64,000 nt of DNA from Pseudaquabacterium terrae (GCF_013266755.1 NZ_JABRWJ010000002.1:372001-436000), one strand, 5' to 3'. Positions 27,482 to 36,878 are shown, counted from the stretch's first letter. Notes: generated by a model not told the origin, from the letters alone. Numbers and translations: made by a program.

Positions 27482-28352
27482 GAGATCGAGTGTGTTGTCG
27501 CGTATCGGGACCTGGATTATCGCGACGCTGCTGTTGCTGCTCGGCGGCTGCAGCGCGCTGCGGCTGGGTTATGCCCAGGGCCCCGTGCTGGCCTACTGGT
27601 GGCTGGACGGCTACGTCGACTTCAGCGGCGAGCAGACGCCGCTGGCCAAGGCCGCGCTGGCCGACTGGTTCGCCTGGCACCGCCAGACGCAACTGCCGGA
27701 ATACGCCACCTGGCTCGCCAGCCTGCAGTCGATGACGACCGAGGCGGCGACGCCGCAGGCGATGTGCCAGATCACCGAGGGTGCGCAGCGCCGCATGGAA
27801 ATGGCCTATGCACACGCCGTGCCGGCGATGGCCGAGATCCTGCGCAGCTTCACGCCGGCGCAGCTCGATCACCTGGCGAAGCGCTACGCGCGCAAGAACC
27901 AGGAAGTCCAGCGCGACTACCTGCAGCCCGATCCGGCCGAGCGTGCCGAGGCCAACTTGAAGCGCACCGTCGAGCGCGCCGAGATGCTCTACGGCGCGCT
28001 CGACGAATCGCAGCGCCGGCTGCTCGCCGCCGGGCTGGCGGCGTCACCTTTCGATGCGCAGCGCTGGCTCGACGAGCGGCGCGCGCGCCAGCAGGAGATC
28101 GTGCGCAGCCTGCGCGCACTGCTGGCCGAGCGCGCCGAGCCGGCCGCCTTCCAGGCGGCGCTGCGCCGCCTCGCCGCCGACGCGGTGAATTCGCCGCGTG
28201 CCGACTACCGCGCCTATCGCCAGCGCTTGCTCGATGCCAACTGCGCGCTCGCCGCGCAGCTGCACAACAGCATGAAGCCGGCGCAGCGCCAGCACGGCGC
28301 CGACAAGCTCAAGGGCTGGGAAGAAGACTTCCGCGCGCTGGCGAACGACTGA
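27480..28352 (+). CDS. DUF6279 family lipoprotein
   Basis: 290 residues. A lipobox (LLLLGGC, Cys about residue 23) follows a short basic N-terminus. The mature protein is helical and rich in Arg/Ala, with [20 protein letters not shown] (about 28-47) as the recognisable start of DUF6279, a family of uncharacterised proteobacterial lipoproteins. The ATG at 27480 overlaps the glmU ATG on the other strand; GTG at 27492 or TTG at 27495 are alternatives that keep the signal peptide. Function unknown; outer-membrane association is likely. Confidence 0.85.
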   Translation: MRSSVLSRIGTWIIATLLLLLGGCSALRLGYAQGPVLAYWWLDGYVDFSGEQTPLAKAALADWFAWHRQTQLPEYATWLASLQSMTTEAATPQAMCQITEGAQRRMEMAYAHAVPAMAEILRSFTPAQLDHLAKRYARKNQEVQRDYLQPDPAERAEANLKRTVERAEMLYGALDESQRRLLAAGLAASPFDAQRWLDERRARQQEIVRSLRALLAERAEPAAFQAALRRLAADAVNSPRADYRAYRQRLLDANCALAAQLHNSMKPAQRQHGADKLKGWEEDFRALAND

Positions 28353-28361
28353 GCCCGGCGC

Positions 28362-28379
28362 GCTGCCCTCCCGCAGCGT
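28362..28379. terminator. Hairpin between convergent lipoprotein genes
   Basis: CGCTGC-CCTCCC-GCAGCG forms a 6-bp stem in the 39-bp gap between two convergent genes. No U tract is present, so terminator function is only suggested by position. Confidence 0.3.
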
Positions 28380-28391
28380 CGACAGGCCCGA

Positions 28392-29003
28392 TCAGGACAA
28401 GGGCACCGTGACGCGGCGCGGATTGACCACGCCGACGGCCGGGAAGTCGTACAGCGCCGCATCGAACAGCGGCTTCAGCAGCGATTCGACGCTGCCGTAG
28501 TTGCCTTCGCTGCTGGCCCGCGCTTCGTACAGCGGCTTGCCGCTGACGCGGTCGCGGATCAAGAGCGCAACCTCGCGGTCGTAGCGCGGCGATTCGTAGC
28601 GCCAGCTCGCGCCGAGCGACCAGTACGGCCCGCGCCACGGACCATGCCGCCAGCGGCCGAAGCCCCCGTGCCACCACAGCGGGTCGTCCCAGGGCGAGCG
28701 GTCGGTGCGCGTGATGCGGGCGCCGAGCTGCACCAGCACGTCGGGCTCGGCATTGCCCGCGACCGGGCGGAAACCGTGCTTCTGCAGCGCCAGGCCTGCC
28801 GCGCCCTCGAGATGCTGCTGGACCTCCGGACTCTGCTGCTGCGATGGCAGCCGCTCGAAGGCGAAGCTCGCGCCGCGCCGCGCCGCCGGCCATTCGCCGA
28901 AGGTCGATACCTCCGCCGAGACCTGGTTCATCGCCGCGCAACCGCCGAGCCACAGGGCCGGGCCGCCGATCGCGGCACCGACGATCATCGAACGTCGTTT
29001 CAT
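28392..29003 (-). CDS. DUF4136 lipoprotein
   Basis: 203 residues from an ATG preceded by GAGGAG. The signal peptide ends in a lipobox (WLGGC, Cys about residue 22). The DUF4136 pattern is visible: a tyrosine/phenylalanine-containing early part (FAFERLP about 50), EPDVLVQLG (about 90-98), a central Trp/Gly/Arg-rich stretch (about 108-135) and a late VSGKPLYEARASSEG (about 150-164). These are small uncharacterised envelope lipoproteins. It is 32 bp downstream of ttcA. Confidence 0.88.
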   Translation of the reverse strand: MKRRSMIVGAAIGGPALWLGGCAAMNQVSAEVSTFGEWPAARRGASFAFERLPSQQQSPEVQQHLEGAAGLALQKHGFRPVAGNAEPDVLVQLGARITRTDRSPWDDPLWWHGGFGRWRHGPWRGPYWSLGASWRYESPRYDREVALLIRDRVSGKPLYEARASSEGNYGSVESLLKPLFDAALYDFPAVGVVNPRRVTVPLS

Positions 29004-29035
29004 CGCTGATGCTCCTCGAAACGCATGCGGCCCGT

Positions 29036-29965
29036 TCAGCCATCGAGCGCGAGGCGCACGACCGCAGCAGCGCCCTGCGGCGTCGCGCAGTCCTCGTCCT
29101 CGTCGAAGGCCTTGTCGCCCGCGGGGTCGGCCACGCCTGTCGGTCTGATCGTGGCGAACGGGAACAGGTTCCGATCCATCATGTGGGACAGCGTGATGTG
29201 GCCCATCGCGTTGAACATGTTGTCGATGCGGCCGGGGTACTGGCGCTCCCAGTCGCGGATCATCTTCTTGACCTGCACGCGCTGCAGGTTGTCCTGGCTG
29301 CCGCACAGCGTGCACGGGATGATCGGGAACTGCCGGTGCTCGGCCCAGCGCTCGAGGTCGTCTTCAGCGACATAGGCCAGCGGCCGGATCACCGTGTGGC
29401 GGCCGTCGTCGCTGACCAGCTTCGGCGGCATGCCCTTCATGCGGCCGCCGAAGAACATGTTCATCAGCAGCGTGACCACCATGTCGTCGCGGTGATGGCC
29501 GAGCGCGATCTTCGTCGCGCCGAGCTCCGAGGCCACGCGGTACAGGATGCCGCGCCGCAGCCGCGAACACAGCGAGCACATCGTCTTGCCCTCGGGCACC
29601 AGCCGCTTGACGACCGAGTAGGTGTCCTGCGCCTCGATGTGGAAGGGCACGCCGCGCTGCGCCAGGTACTCGGGCAGCACGTGCTCGGGAAAGCCGGGCT
29701 GCTTCTGGTCGAGGTTGACCGCGACGATGTCGAAGCGGATCGGCGCTCGCAGGCGCAGCGACATCAGGAGGTCGAGCAGCGCGTAGCTGTCCTTGCCGCC
29801 GGACAGGCAGACCATCACCTTGTCGCCGTCCTCGACCATGTTGAAGTCGCCGATGGCCTGGCCCACCAGCCGGTGCAGCCGCTTGCTGAGCTTGTTGGCC
29901 TCGAAGGCCTGCTTCTTCGCGGCCTTGTCGTCGGCCACGATGCCGGTGTCGACGACGCTGTTCAT
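29036..29965 (-). CDS. ttcA: tRNA 2-thiocytidine(32) synthetase TtcA
   Basis: 309 residues. ATP- and Fe-S-dependent enzyme that thiolates C32 of certain tRNAs. The PP-loop motif [13 protein letters not shown] (about 55-67) and the conserved [10 protein letters not shown] (about 130-139; Cys ligands) are intact, with a third Cys region CTLCG (about 220-224). The last 25 residues are an Asp/Glu-rich extension. A palindromic repeat (R4) lies in the 85-bp gap between it and folB upstream. Confidence 0.96.
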   Translation of the reverse strand: MNSVVDTGIVADDKAAKKQAFEANKLSKRLHRLVGQAIGDFNMVEDGDKVMVCLSGGKDSYALLDLLMSLRLRAPIRFDIVAVNLDQKQPGFPEHVLPEYLAQRGVPFHIEAQDTYSVVKRLVPEGKTMCSLCSRLRRGILYRVASELGATKIALGHHRDDMVVTLLMNMFFGGRMKGMPPKLVSDDGRHTVIRPLAYVAEDDLERWAEHRQFPIIPCTLCGSQDNLQRVQVKKMIRDWERQYPGRIDNMFNAMGHITLSHMMDRNLFPFATIRPTGVADPAGDKAFDEDEDCATPQGAAAVVRLALDG

Positions 29966-29978
29966 TGGGTAACCTCCG

Positions 29979-30047
29979 TGCTTCGCACTGCGGTGCGAGC
30001 CCCACGGCCCGTCAGGGCCCCTTCGGGTCCGGGAACGGCCGGGCGGT
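29979..30047 (+). repeat. Dispersed palindromic repeat, copy R4 (divergent)
   Basis: Shares the right end GAACGGCCGGGCGG and the CCCCTTCGGG core with R1, while its left part (CGCACTGCGGTGCG, itself an inverted repeat) differs. It occupies most of the folB-ttcA gap. Confidence 0.6.
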
Positions 30048-30050
30048 GTC

Positions 30051-30449
30051 TCATGCGCGCTCCTTCATGCCGAAGACTTCGCAGCCGACCGCTTCGCAAT
30101 CGGGATAGACGTCGGGCTTCTCGGTCGACACCCGCGCCGCCCGAACGCTGGGGTGGGCGAGCATCAGCTTCAGCACGTCGTCGGCCAACGTCTCCTGCAG
30201 GTGCACGTGGCCTTGCTGCACACGCTGCGCGATCGAACGGCGGATGAAGTCGTAGTCGAGCACCTCTTCGAGCTGGTCGTGCCGCGGCGTCGACACCGCC
30301 AAGGGCACGTAGAGGTCGACATTGATCAGCACGCGCTGCTCGCCCTTCTTCTCGAAGTCGTGCACGCCGATGTTGATCCACACCTCGTAGTCGCGCAGGA
30401 ACAGCCGCCGGCAGTCCATCAGGCTGGGGTTGGTGAGCAGGGACTGCAT
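30051..30449 (-). CDS. folB: Dihydroneopterin aldolase/epimerase family protein
   Basis: 132 residues. FolB cleaves dihydroneopterin on the way to folate. The family start is [21 protein letters not shown] (about 14-34, catalytic Tyr region) with DYDFIRR and [10 protein letters not shown] (about 83-92; catalytic Glu), ending [16 protein letters not shown] with the conserved Lys. The neighbour upstream is a pteridine-reductase-like SDR, so an alternative is the FolX/FolM-type monapterin branch. The SDR stop and this ATG are one base apart, which makes coupling likely. Confidence 0.9.
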   Translation of the reverse strand: MQSLLTNPSLMDCRRLFLRDYEVWINIGVHDFEKKGEQRVLINVDLYVPLAVSTPRHDQLEEVLDYDFIRRSIAQRVQQGHVHLQETLADDVLKLMLAHPSVRAARVSTEKPDVYPDCEAVGCEVFGMKERA

Positions 30450-30450
30450 G

Positions 30451-31251
30451 TCAGCTTTCGTTCTTCTGGGACAGGAACATCACGTCGCGGGGTTGCGGCA
30501 GCAGGTGCTGGCCGCCGTCGACCAGCAGCGTGGTGCCGGTGATCGCCGGCGATTCGAGGATGAAGCGCACCGCGCGCGCCACGTCTTCCGGCGTCGACGA
30601 ACGCTCGAGCGGCGTCATGCGGTGCGAGCGCGCGAACTCATCGGCCGACATGCTGCCCGACAGCAGCGTGACGCCCGGCGACACGCCGCAGACGCGCAGC
30701 ACGGGCGCCAGCGCCTGCGCGAGCATCGTCGTCGCTGCCTCGAGCGCGGCCTTCGACAGCGTGTACGACAGGTAGTCCGGGTTCGGGTTGGCCAGCTTCT
30801 GGTCGAGCAGGTTGACCACGCAGCCGCGGTTGTCGGTGCCGCGCTCGCACAGGTGCTCGTGCAGCGCGCGCGCCAGCAGGATTGCCGGCGCGGTGTTGGC
30901 GCGCCAGTGGTGCTCCATCGCCGAGACGGTGAAGCTGGCGACGTCGTCGTACTCGAACAGCGAGGCGTTGTTCACCACCGCGTCGAGCCGGCCGCAGCGC
31001 AGCAGCACGGCGGGCACCAGCGCTTCGCAATCGGCTGAGTCGGCGAGGTTGGCCTGGAACACCTCGGCGCGCGCGCCGGCGGCCTCGGCCTCGGCGGCAG
31101 TGGCGTCGGCATCGGCGCGCGAGCTGCGGCAATGCAGGGCGATGTCCCAGCCGGACTCGGCCAGCGCCAGCACGATCGCGCGGCCGATGCGGCGCGCGCC
31201 GCCGGTGACCAGCACGACCGGGCGGGAAGAGGTTGCGGTGGGCTTCGGCAT
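30451..31251 (-). CDS. Pteridine-reductase-like SDR oxidoreductase
   Basis: 266 residues from the ATG at 31251. Classical short-chain dehydrogenase fold with VVNNASLFEY (about 93-102) and the YxxxK active site (YLSYTLSKAAL, about 158-168). The glycine-rich loop reads TGGARRIG (about 17-24), the TGxxxRxG variant that marks pteridine reductases (PTR1/FolM) that use NADPH, rather than TGxxxGxG. Together with folB immediately downstream this favours reduction of a dihydropterin or dihydrofolate. The Asp usually seen before Tyr region is replaced by LLDQK, a known PTR1-like feature. Confident on the family, less so on the substrate. Confidence 0.85.
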   Translation of the reverse strand: MPKPTATSSRPVVLVTGGARRIGRAIVLALAESGWDIALHCRSSRADADATAAEAEAAGARAEVFQANLADSADCEALVPAVLLRCGRLDAVVNNASLFEYDDVASFTVSAMEHHWRANTAPAILLARALHEHLCERGTDNRGCVVNLLDQKLANPNPDYLSYTLSKAALEAATTMLAQALAPVLRVCGVSPGVTLLSGSMSADEFARSHRMTPLERSSTPEDVARAVRFILESPAITGTTLLVDGGQHLLPQPRDVMFLSQKNES

Positions 31252-31257
31252 GCTTCC

Positions 31258-31263
31258 TACAAT
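31258..31263 (+). promoter_or_regulatory. -10 box for a leaderless methyltransferase transcript
   Basis: TACAAT ends 7 nt before the ATG at 31271, with TTGCGG at 31233-31238 (19-nt spacing) as a possible -35. An earlier ATG at 31262 falls inside the box and is unlikely to be used. Confidence 0.5.
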
Positions 31264-31270
31264 GCCACGG

Positions 31271-32371
31271 ATGGACGCGGCGAGCGAACCCGACAGTGTA
31301 TCCAGCCGACTTCGCCTGCTGCTGCGCGAAGCCATCCTCGCCGCCGGCGGCTGGCTGCCGTTCGACCGCTACATGGCCATCGCGCTCTACGAACCGGGCC
31401 TCGGCTACTACGCGCACGGCTCGCCGAAGTTCGGCACGATGCCGGCCTCGGGCAGCGACTTCGTCACCGCGCCCGAGCTCTCGCCGCACTTCGGCCGCGC
31501 GCTGGCGGTGCAGTTGCGGCAGGCGCTGCAGGCCGGCGAGGCGACGACGGTCTACGAGTTCGGTGCCGGCTCGGGCGCGCTCGCCGAGCAACTGCTCGAG
31601 GCCCTCGGTGCCGCGGTCGAGCGCTATCGGATCGTCGACCTCTCCGGCTCGCTGCGCGCTCGCCAGGCCGCGCGGCTGCAACGTTTCGGCGATCGGGTGC
31701 AGTGGCTCGACCGCCTGCCCGACGCGATGCACGGTGTCGTGATCGGCAACGAAGTGCTCGACGCGATGCCGGTGCAGCTGCTGCACTGGGACGGCGACGC
31801 CTGGCTCGAGCGCGGCGTGGTGATGAAGCAGGGCGCCTTCGCCTGGGCCGACCGCGCCAGCGCGCTGCATCCGCCGCTCGACGGTCCGTTCGTGCCGGGC
31901 ACCATCACCGAGATCCACCCGCAGGCCGAAGCCTTCGTGCGCAGCGTGGCCGACCGGCTGCAGCGCGGCGCCGCTTTCTTCATCGACTACGGCTTTCCCG
32001 AGGCCGAGTACTACCACCCGCAGCGCCATGGCGGCACGCTGATGTGCCACCGCGGCCACCGCGCCGACAGCGATCCGCTGCAGGACCCCGGCAGCAAGGA
32101 CATCACTGCGCACGTCAACTTCACCGGCATCGCGCTCGCCGGCCAGGAGGCCGGGCTCGAGGTGCTGGGCTACACCTCGCAGGCGCGCTTCCTGCTCAAC
32201 TGCGGGCTGCTGCCGCTGCTCGAAAGTGCGACGATCGCCGAACGCGCGATGGCCCAGAAGCTGATCACCGAGCACGAGATGGGCGAGCTGTTCAAGGTCA
32301 TCGGTTTTGCGAAGGGCTGCAGCTTCGATGCGCTGGGCTTCGCCTCCGGCGACCGCAGCCACCGCCTCTGA
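31271..32371 (+). CDS. MidA/NDUFAF7-type SAM-dependent methyltransferase
   Basis: 366 residues. COG1565 family, related to mitochondrial NDUFAF7 (MidA), which methylates an arginine of a complex I subunit. Motifs: GYYAHGSPKFG.GSDFVTAPE (about 46-70), EFGAGSGALAEQL (about 97-109, SAM loop), IGNEVLDAMPVQ (about 158-169) and FIDYGFPEAEYYHPQRHGGTLMCHR (about 237-261). The N-terminus is short and has no TM. It is divergent from the pterin SDR with 19 bp between start codons. Bacterial substrates remain unproven; complex I is inference by homology. Confidence 0.9.
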   Translation: MDAASEPDSVSSRLRLLLREAILAAGGWLPFDRYMAIALYEPGLGYYAHGSPKFGTMPASGSDFVTAPELSPHFGRALAVQLRQALQAGEATTVYEFGAGSGALAEQLLEALGAAVERYRIVDLSGSLRARQAARLQRFGDRVQWLDRLPDAMHGVVIGNEVLDAMPVQLLHWDGDAWLERGVVMKQGAFAWADRASALHPPLDGPFVPGTITEIHPQAEAFVRSVADRLQRGAAFFIDYGFPEAEYYHPQRHGGTLMCHRGHRADSDPLQDPGSKDITAHVNFTGIALAGQEAGLEVLGYTSQARFLLNCGLLPLLESATIAERAMAQKLITEHEMGELFKVIGFAKGCSFDALGFASGDRSHRL

Positions 32372-32387
32372 ACGAAGGGTTGCGCGC

Positions 32388-32579
32388 ATGCGCTGGCTGA
32401 TCGTCTTCCTGCTCGCCTCGCTGGTCTTCAGCGGGTTGCGCGGTTGGCTGCAGAAGATCGGCCTCGGCCGGCTGCCGGGCGACTTCGAGCTGCGGATTCG
32501 CGGCCGTGCGATCTACGTGCCGCTGGCGTCGAGCCTGCTGCTGAGCCTGCTGGCGATGTTGATCGGCGCGCTGATCTGA
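32388..32579 (+). CDS. DUF2905 small membrane protein
   Basis: 63 residues with two TM segments (about 1-17 and 43-62) separated by a basic/Gly loop containing LGRLPGDFELR, the hallmark of DUF2905. Function unknown. It starts 16 bp after the methyltransferase stop, so it is cotranscribed. Its 3' end is 4 bp from the convergent cca stop. Confidence 0.88.
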   Translation: MRWLIVFLLASLVFSGLRGWLQKIGLGRLPGDFELRIRGRAIYVPLASSLLLSLLAMLIGALI

Positions 32580-32583
32580 ACGC

Positions 32584-33816
32584 TCATTGCGCGAGGCCGC
32601 GGTCGCGCAGAGCCTGCGCCCGCGCCTGCGCGATCGCGGCACCGATGGCCGGGCCCTGCTGACCCGGTTCGGCCGCTGCCGCCGCGACGGCCGCGGTGTC
32701 GATCGCCCGCGCCGCCTGCAGCGCCGCCCACAGCCGCGGCCGCGGCGGGTAGGCCTCATCCTCGCGACCGAGCCGGCCGCGCGCATCGCACTCGCAGGCC
32801 AGCAGCAGGCCGGCGAAACGATCGGGCCGGCGCCAGGCATCGCAGCGGTCGAACAGGCGCACCAGCGCCGTCGCGTTCAGGCTGTCGCTGCGGTGGATGT
32901 TCCCGTGCTCGCGCGCCGCCAGCTCGGCCAGCTCGCGGCAGTCGACCGGCACGCGCCAGCGTTCGCAGACCTGCTGCGCCAGCTCGACGCTGCGTGTCTC
33001 GTGTGCGATGTGGCGCGGCAGCGCTTCAGCCGGCGTCGTGCCCTTGCCGAGGTCGTGGCACAGGCAGCCGAAGCGCACCGGCAGGGTGGCATCGAGCCGT
33101 GCGCACATGCGCAGCACCAGCAGCAGGTGCGCGCCGGTGTCGATCTCGGGGTGATGGGCCTCGGGCTGCGGCACGCCCCACAGCCGGTCGACCTCGGGCA
33201 GCAGCCGCGCCAGCGCGCCGCACTCGCGCAGCACCAGCAGCATGCGGTCGGGGCGCGCTTCCATCAGCCCGCGCGAGAGCTCCTGCCAGACCCGCTCGGG
33301 CACCAGCGCGTCGACCTCGCCGGCCTCGACCATGCGGCGGCACAAGGCGGTCGTCTCCGGCGCGACGCTGAACTCGGTGAATCGCGCCGCCAGCCGCGCC
33401 AGGCGCAGCAGCCGCACCGGGTCGTCGGCGAAGGCCTCGGAGACATGGCGCAGCACGCGCTGCTCGATGTCACGCCGGCCCCCGTGGGGATCGATCAGCT
33501 CGCCGCTGTCGGGATCCTCGGCGATCGCGTTGATCGTCAGGTCGCGGCGCGCCAGGTCCTGCTCCAGCGTGACCTCGGGTGCGGCCTGGAACTGGAACCC
33601 GTGGTAGCCGCGGCCGGATTTGCGCTCGGTGCGCGCCAGCGCGTACTCCTCGTGCGTCTGCGGATGCAGGAAGACCGGGAAGTCGCGGCCGACCGGCATG
33701 TAGCCGAGGGCCAGCATCGCTTCGGGCGTGCTGCCGACGACCACCCAGTCGTGGTCGTTGACCGGCAGGCCGAGCAAGCGGTCACGCACCGCACCGCCAA
33801 CGACATAAGCTTTCAT
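32584..33816 (-). CDS. cca: CCA-adding tRNA nucleotidyltransferase with HD domain
   Basis: 410 residues, the length of E. coli Cca. It adds or repairs the 3' CCA of t[13 protein letters not shown] (about 7-16) and the metal DxD in NDHDWVVVG (about 20-28) are intact, as are the [10 protein letters not shown] segment (about 90-99) and EDxxR-like helices. The C-terminal HD domain (about 220-330, CLCHDLGKG) indicates the multifunctional phosphohydrolase form of beta/gammaproteobacteria. It is 12 bp downstream of the NDUFA9-like gene. Confidence 0.96.
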   Translation of the reverse strand: MKAYVVGGAVRDRLLGLPVNDHDWVVVGSTPEAMLALGYMPVGRDFPVFLHPQTHEEYALARTERKSGRGYHGFQFQAAPEVTLEQDLARRDLTINAIAEDPDSGELIDPHGGRRDIEQRVLRHVSEAFADDPVRLLRLARLAARFTEFSVAPETTALCRRMVEAGEVDALVPERVWQELSRGLMEARPDRMLLVLRECGALARLLPEVDRLWGVPQPEAHHPEIDTGAHLLLVLRMCARLDATLPVRFGCLCHDLGKGTTPAEALPRHIAHETRSVELAQQVCERWRVPVDCRELAELAAREHGNIHRSDSLNATALVRLFDRCDAWRRPDRFAGLLLACECDARGRLGREDEAYPPRPRLWAALQAARAIDTAAVAAAAAEPGQQGPAIGAAIAQARAQALRDRGLAQ

Positions 33817-33828
33817 GCGCGGCGGCTG

Positions 33829-34728
33829 CTAACGCGCAAAGTGCGCGCCCAGGATGTCGATCGTCGCCGGCCGCAGGCCGAGCTCGGCGAGCCCCGGAAG
33901 CGCGCCGCTGGCAACGTTCGGCACGCGCATCGACAGCAGGTTGTCGGCCGACATCAGCGGCGTGCCGGGCAACAACGCCATCAGCGCCGCCTGCACGCGG
34001 CCGATCGCCTCGGGCAGCGGCAGCACCGGTCGTTCGCAGCCGGCCAGGCGCCCGACGTGCTGCACGATCTGCTTCAGGCTCAGCACCTCGGGTCCGGCGA
34101 TCTCGACGATGCCGCCCGCCGGGGCCGGCCGGTCGACGCTGGCGACGATGGCGCGCGCGACATCGCTGACCCACACCGGCTGGAACAGCGCATCGGCGCC
34201 GGCCAGCGGCAGCACCGGAAACAGCCGCTGCAGGCGCACGAACAGGTTCGTGAAGCGGTCCTCGGCGCCGAAGATCACCGACGGGCGCACGATCGTCACG
34301 TCGAGACCGCTGTCGCGCCAGACCGCTTCACCGGCGGCCTTGCTGCGCAGGTAGGCCGACGGTGCATCGGTCGCGACGCCGAGCGCGCTGACATGCACGA
34401 CGCGCTGCACGCCGGCGGCGCGGCAGGCGGCCGCCAGCTTGCGCGGCAGCGCCACATGCACCTGCTCGAACGCCTGCGCAGTGCCGTGCAGGATCGCGAC
34501 CAGGTGGATCAGCGTGTCGGCGCCATCGAACACGGCCGCCAGCTGCTGCGGCTCGTGCACGTTGCAGCGCACCAGCTCGACCGTCGGCAGCATGCGGATC
34601 ACGTTGCCCCGCGGCAGCTGGCGCGTCGGCACGACGATGGCGGTGCCGGCATCGCGCTCGAACAGGCGCTCGCAGACGACGCGGCCGACGAAGCCGGTGC
34701 CTCCGGTGACGACGATGCGCCGGGCCAT
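33829..34728 (-). CDS. NDUFA9-like NAD(P)-binding protein (atypical SDR)
   Basis: 299 residues from the ATG at 34728. Extended/atypical SDR with the Rossmann motif VVTGGTGFVGR (about 5-15), HLVAIL (about 74) and a YLRSK motif (about 122-126) in place of the classical YxxxK, matching the complex I NDUFA9-related family common in betaproteobacteria. These may be oxidoreductases or structural NAD(P)H-binding proteins; no substrate is known. It lies between slt and cca, separated from slt by repeat R3. Confidence 0.88.
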   Translation of the reverse strand: MARRIVVTGGTGFVGRVVCERLFERDAGTAIVVPTRQLPRGNVIRMLPTVELVRCNVHEPQQLAAVFDGADTLIHLVAILHGTAQAFEQVHVALPRKLAAACRAAGVQRVVHVSALGVATDAPSAYLRSKAAGEAVWRDSGLDVTIVRPSVIFGAEDRFTNLFVRLQRLFPVLPLAGADALFQPVWVSDVARAIVASVDRPAPAGGIVEIAGPEVLSLKQIVQHVGRLAGCERPVLPLPEAIGRVQAALMALLPGTPLMSADNLLSMRVPNVASGALPGLAELGLRPATIDILGAHFAR

Positions 34729-34740
34729 CAGCCGGCGCCG

Positions 34741-34800
34741 GGCCGTTCCCAAGGCGGCTGAACGCCCCTCGGGGGCCGCGAACGTAGTGAGCTAGGGGCT
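34741..34800 (-). repeat. Dispersed palindromic repeat, copy R3
   Basis: Reverse complement of R1 type: AGCCCCTAGCTCACTACGTT at one end, GGAACGGCC at the other, central hairpin GCCCC...GGGGC. It fills most of the 83-bp gap between slt and the NDUFA9-like gene. Confidence 0.75.
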
Positions 34801-34811
34801 GACATCTCTCA

Positions 34812-36878
34812 TCAGGGCAGCTCGCCGTTGACCGGCGTGGTGCTGTCCCGGGGACCGATCGGCGGGCCGAGGCGGGCCTTCAGCACCGCCGGCTGTCGGG
34901 TCAGCAACGCGGCATACAACGCGCTGTTGGCGAGCACCTTCTTGACGTAGTCGCGCGTCTCGTTGAACGGCACGTTCTCGGCCCAGGCCGCGGCTTCGAG
35001 CGACGGGCCCTCGCGCCAGCGCCGCGGCCGCCCAGGGCCGGCGTTGTAGGCGGCGGCGGCCAGCGGCATCGAGCCGGAGAGGTCGTCGAGCACCATCTTC
35101 AGGTAGCGCGTGCCGAGCTTCAGGTTCAGCGCCGGCTCGTACAGCTGCTCGATGCGCGCCGGGTTGAAGTCGATGCCGATCTTCTTCGCGACCCAGCGCG
35201 CAGTGTTCGGCATCAGCTGCATCAGTCCCGACGCACCGGCGTGCGAGCGCAGCGTCGCCATGAAGCGGGTCTCCTGGCGGATCAGGCCGAAGACGAAGGC
35301 CGGCTCGAGTCCGGCGGCGGTGGCGGCCTGGTGGATCTCGTTCGAATACGGCATCGGGTAGCGCGACGCCAGGTCGAACTCGGTGCGCGTGCGATCGCTG
35401 GTGTTGATGCACAGCTGCCAGTCGGCGACCTCGCAGGCCCAGCGCGCGGCGGCCAGCAGCTCGCGATCCCCGAGGCCGCGCAGCGTGAAGTTCCATTCGC
35501 GCCGGGCCTCGTCGCGCAGCCCGAGCGTGGCCAGGTGCATCGAACGCACGAAGCCGGGTGTCGCGCGCGTGGTCTCGCGTTCGGCCGGCGTCGTCGGCGC
35601 GGCCGACGCGGGCAGCTGCAGCGGTTGGCCCAGGTCTTCCATCGCCAGCTGGCCATAGAAGTGCAGCGGGCTGGCCAGCTCTTCGAGCGCGCGCTTCGCC
35701 TCGGCGCGTTGTGGATCGCCGTCGCCCCCTTCGCGGGCAGTGCCCGCCAGCGCGCGCGCCTTCCAGTAGGCCCAGGCGGGGTCGGTCAGCGTCGAGGGCG
35801 CCATCGCGGCGATCGGCTTCAGCACCAGCGTCCAGCGGTCGCGCGCCTGCGGCGCACGCAGCGCGGCGCGGGCGCCCCAGACGAGGGTCTCCTCGCTCCA
35901 GCCGGGCTGCGCGGCTTCGGCCGCCGGCAGCAGCGACCAGGCGCGCCGGTAGTGCGCGACGGCATCGGTCGAGAGCTTGAACGCCGCTTGCCGGCCGGTG
36001 AAGGCCCAGCCCCAGGCGGCCTGCGACGGCGTGAAGCCGTGCTGGCGGCGATCCTCGAGCAGGCCGGCGGCCACGTCGGCATCGTTCTGCGCCACGCGCA
36101 TCAGCGCCAGCAGCCGCAGCTCCTGGCGCTGACGGTTCGACGGTGCAGGACGGCGCAGGTAGTGCAGCGGGTTGTCGAGCGCCTCGCCGAGCTCCTTGGC
36201 GTCGAGCTTGTCGAACAGACCGACCGCGACCTTCGCGGCCGCCGGCCGGTTGGCCTCGACCGCCAGCCGAGCCTTGCGCCAGACATCGTCGGCGCCGAGG
36301 CGCTTGGCCTCGAACAGCGTCGCGGCCAGCGTCTGGCAGCCGTCGTCGAGCTCGCGCTGGGCGAACCAGGCCGCGCGTGCGGCGTCGCGCACGTCGCGGC
36401 CGGCCTGGTGCTCGGTCAGCAGCCACCAGCACGTGACCTCGCGGTCGTCGTTCATCTTGAAGCGCGGGTAGTCGCGCGCGATGGCCGCCCAGTCGCGACG
36501 CCGCCCGAGCTCGAGCAGCCAGTCGTTGCGCAGCCGGTCTTCGAGGTAACTGCCGGGCCAGCGCGCGTGGAAGGCCTCGATCTCGTCGGCGCGCACTTCG
36601 TACAGGCGGTTCAGCAGCTCCCAGTATTCGACCCAGCTGGCGAGCGGGTGCTGCGCCGCCTGCACCGCGGCGCGCGCGGCGGCCAGGCGCTGGCGGTCGC
36701 GCTTGCGCAATGCTTCGCGGGCTTCGACGACCGTGTCGTCGGCCGCGCTGCGGGCGTTGGCCGCTGCGTTCGCTGGTTGGGGGGAGGGGGCGGCATGCGG
36801 ACCGCCGCAGGCCAGCACGCTGCAGGCGAGCAGCAGCGTGCGAAGGGAGGAGAAGAGTGAAAGGCGGCCGGGCATCAC
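34812..36878 (-). CDS. slt: Soluble lytic murein transglycosylase Slt70
   Basis: 688 residues, near the E. coli Slt70 length. It cleaves glycan strands in the periplasm to give 1,6-anhydroMurNAc, the input for the recycling step of Mpl encoded at 52.4 kb. A signal peptide (about 1-30) is followed by the long helical U/L superhelix (about 40-470) and the C-terminal catalytic domain (about 510-650) with the catalytic Glu in LIRQETRFMA (about 530), GASGLMQLMPNTA and AAYNAGPGR. Two Met start codons are adjacent. It is 99 bp from the GST gene. Confidence 0.95.
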   Translation of the reverse strand: MMPGRLSLFSSLRTLLLACSVLACGGPHAAPSPQPANAAANARSAADDTVVEAREALRKRDRQRLAAARAAVQAAQHPLASWVEYWELLNRLYEVRADEIEAFHARWPGSYLEDRLRNDWLLELGRRRDWAAIARDYPRFKMNDDREVTCWWLLTEHQAGRDVRDAARAAWFAQRELDDGCQTLAATLFEAKRLGADDVWRKARLAVEANRPAAAKVAVGLFDKLDAKELGEALDNPLHYLRRPAPSNRQRQELRLLALMRVAQNDADVAAGLLEDRRQHGFTPSQAAWGWAFTGRQAAFKLSTDAVAHYRRAWSLLPAAEAAQPGWSEETLVWGARAALRAPQARDRWTLVLKPIAAMAPSTLTDPAWAYWKARALAGTAREGGDGDPQRAEAKRALEELASPLHFYGQLAMEDLGQPLQLPASAAPTTPAERETTRATPGFVRSMHLATLGLRDEARREWNFTLRGLGDRELLAAARWACEVADWQLCINTSDRTRTEFDLASRYPMPYSNEIHQAATAAGLEPAFVFGLIRQETRFMATLRSHAGASGLMQLMPNTARWVAKKIGIDFNPARIEQLYEPALNLKLGTRYLKMVLDDLSGSMPLAAAAYNAGPGRPRRWREGPSLEAAAWAENVPFNETRDYVKKVLANSALYAALLTRQPAVLKARLGPPIGPRDSTTPVNGELP

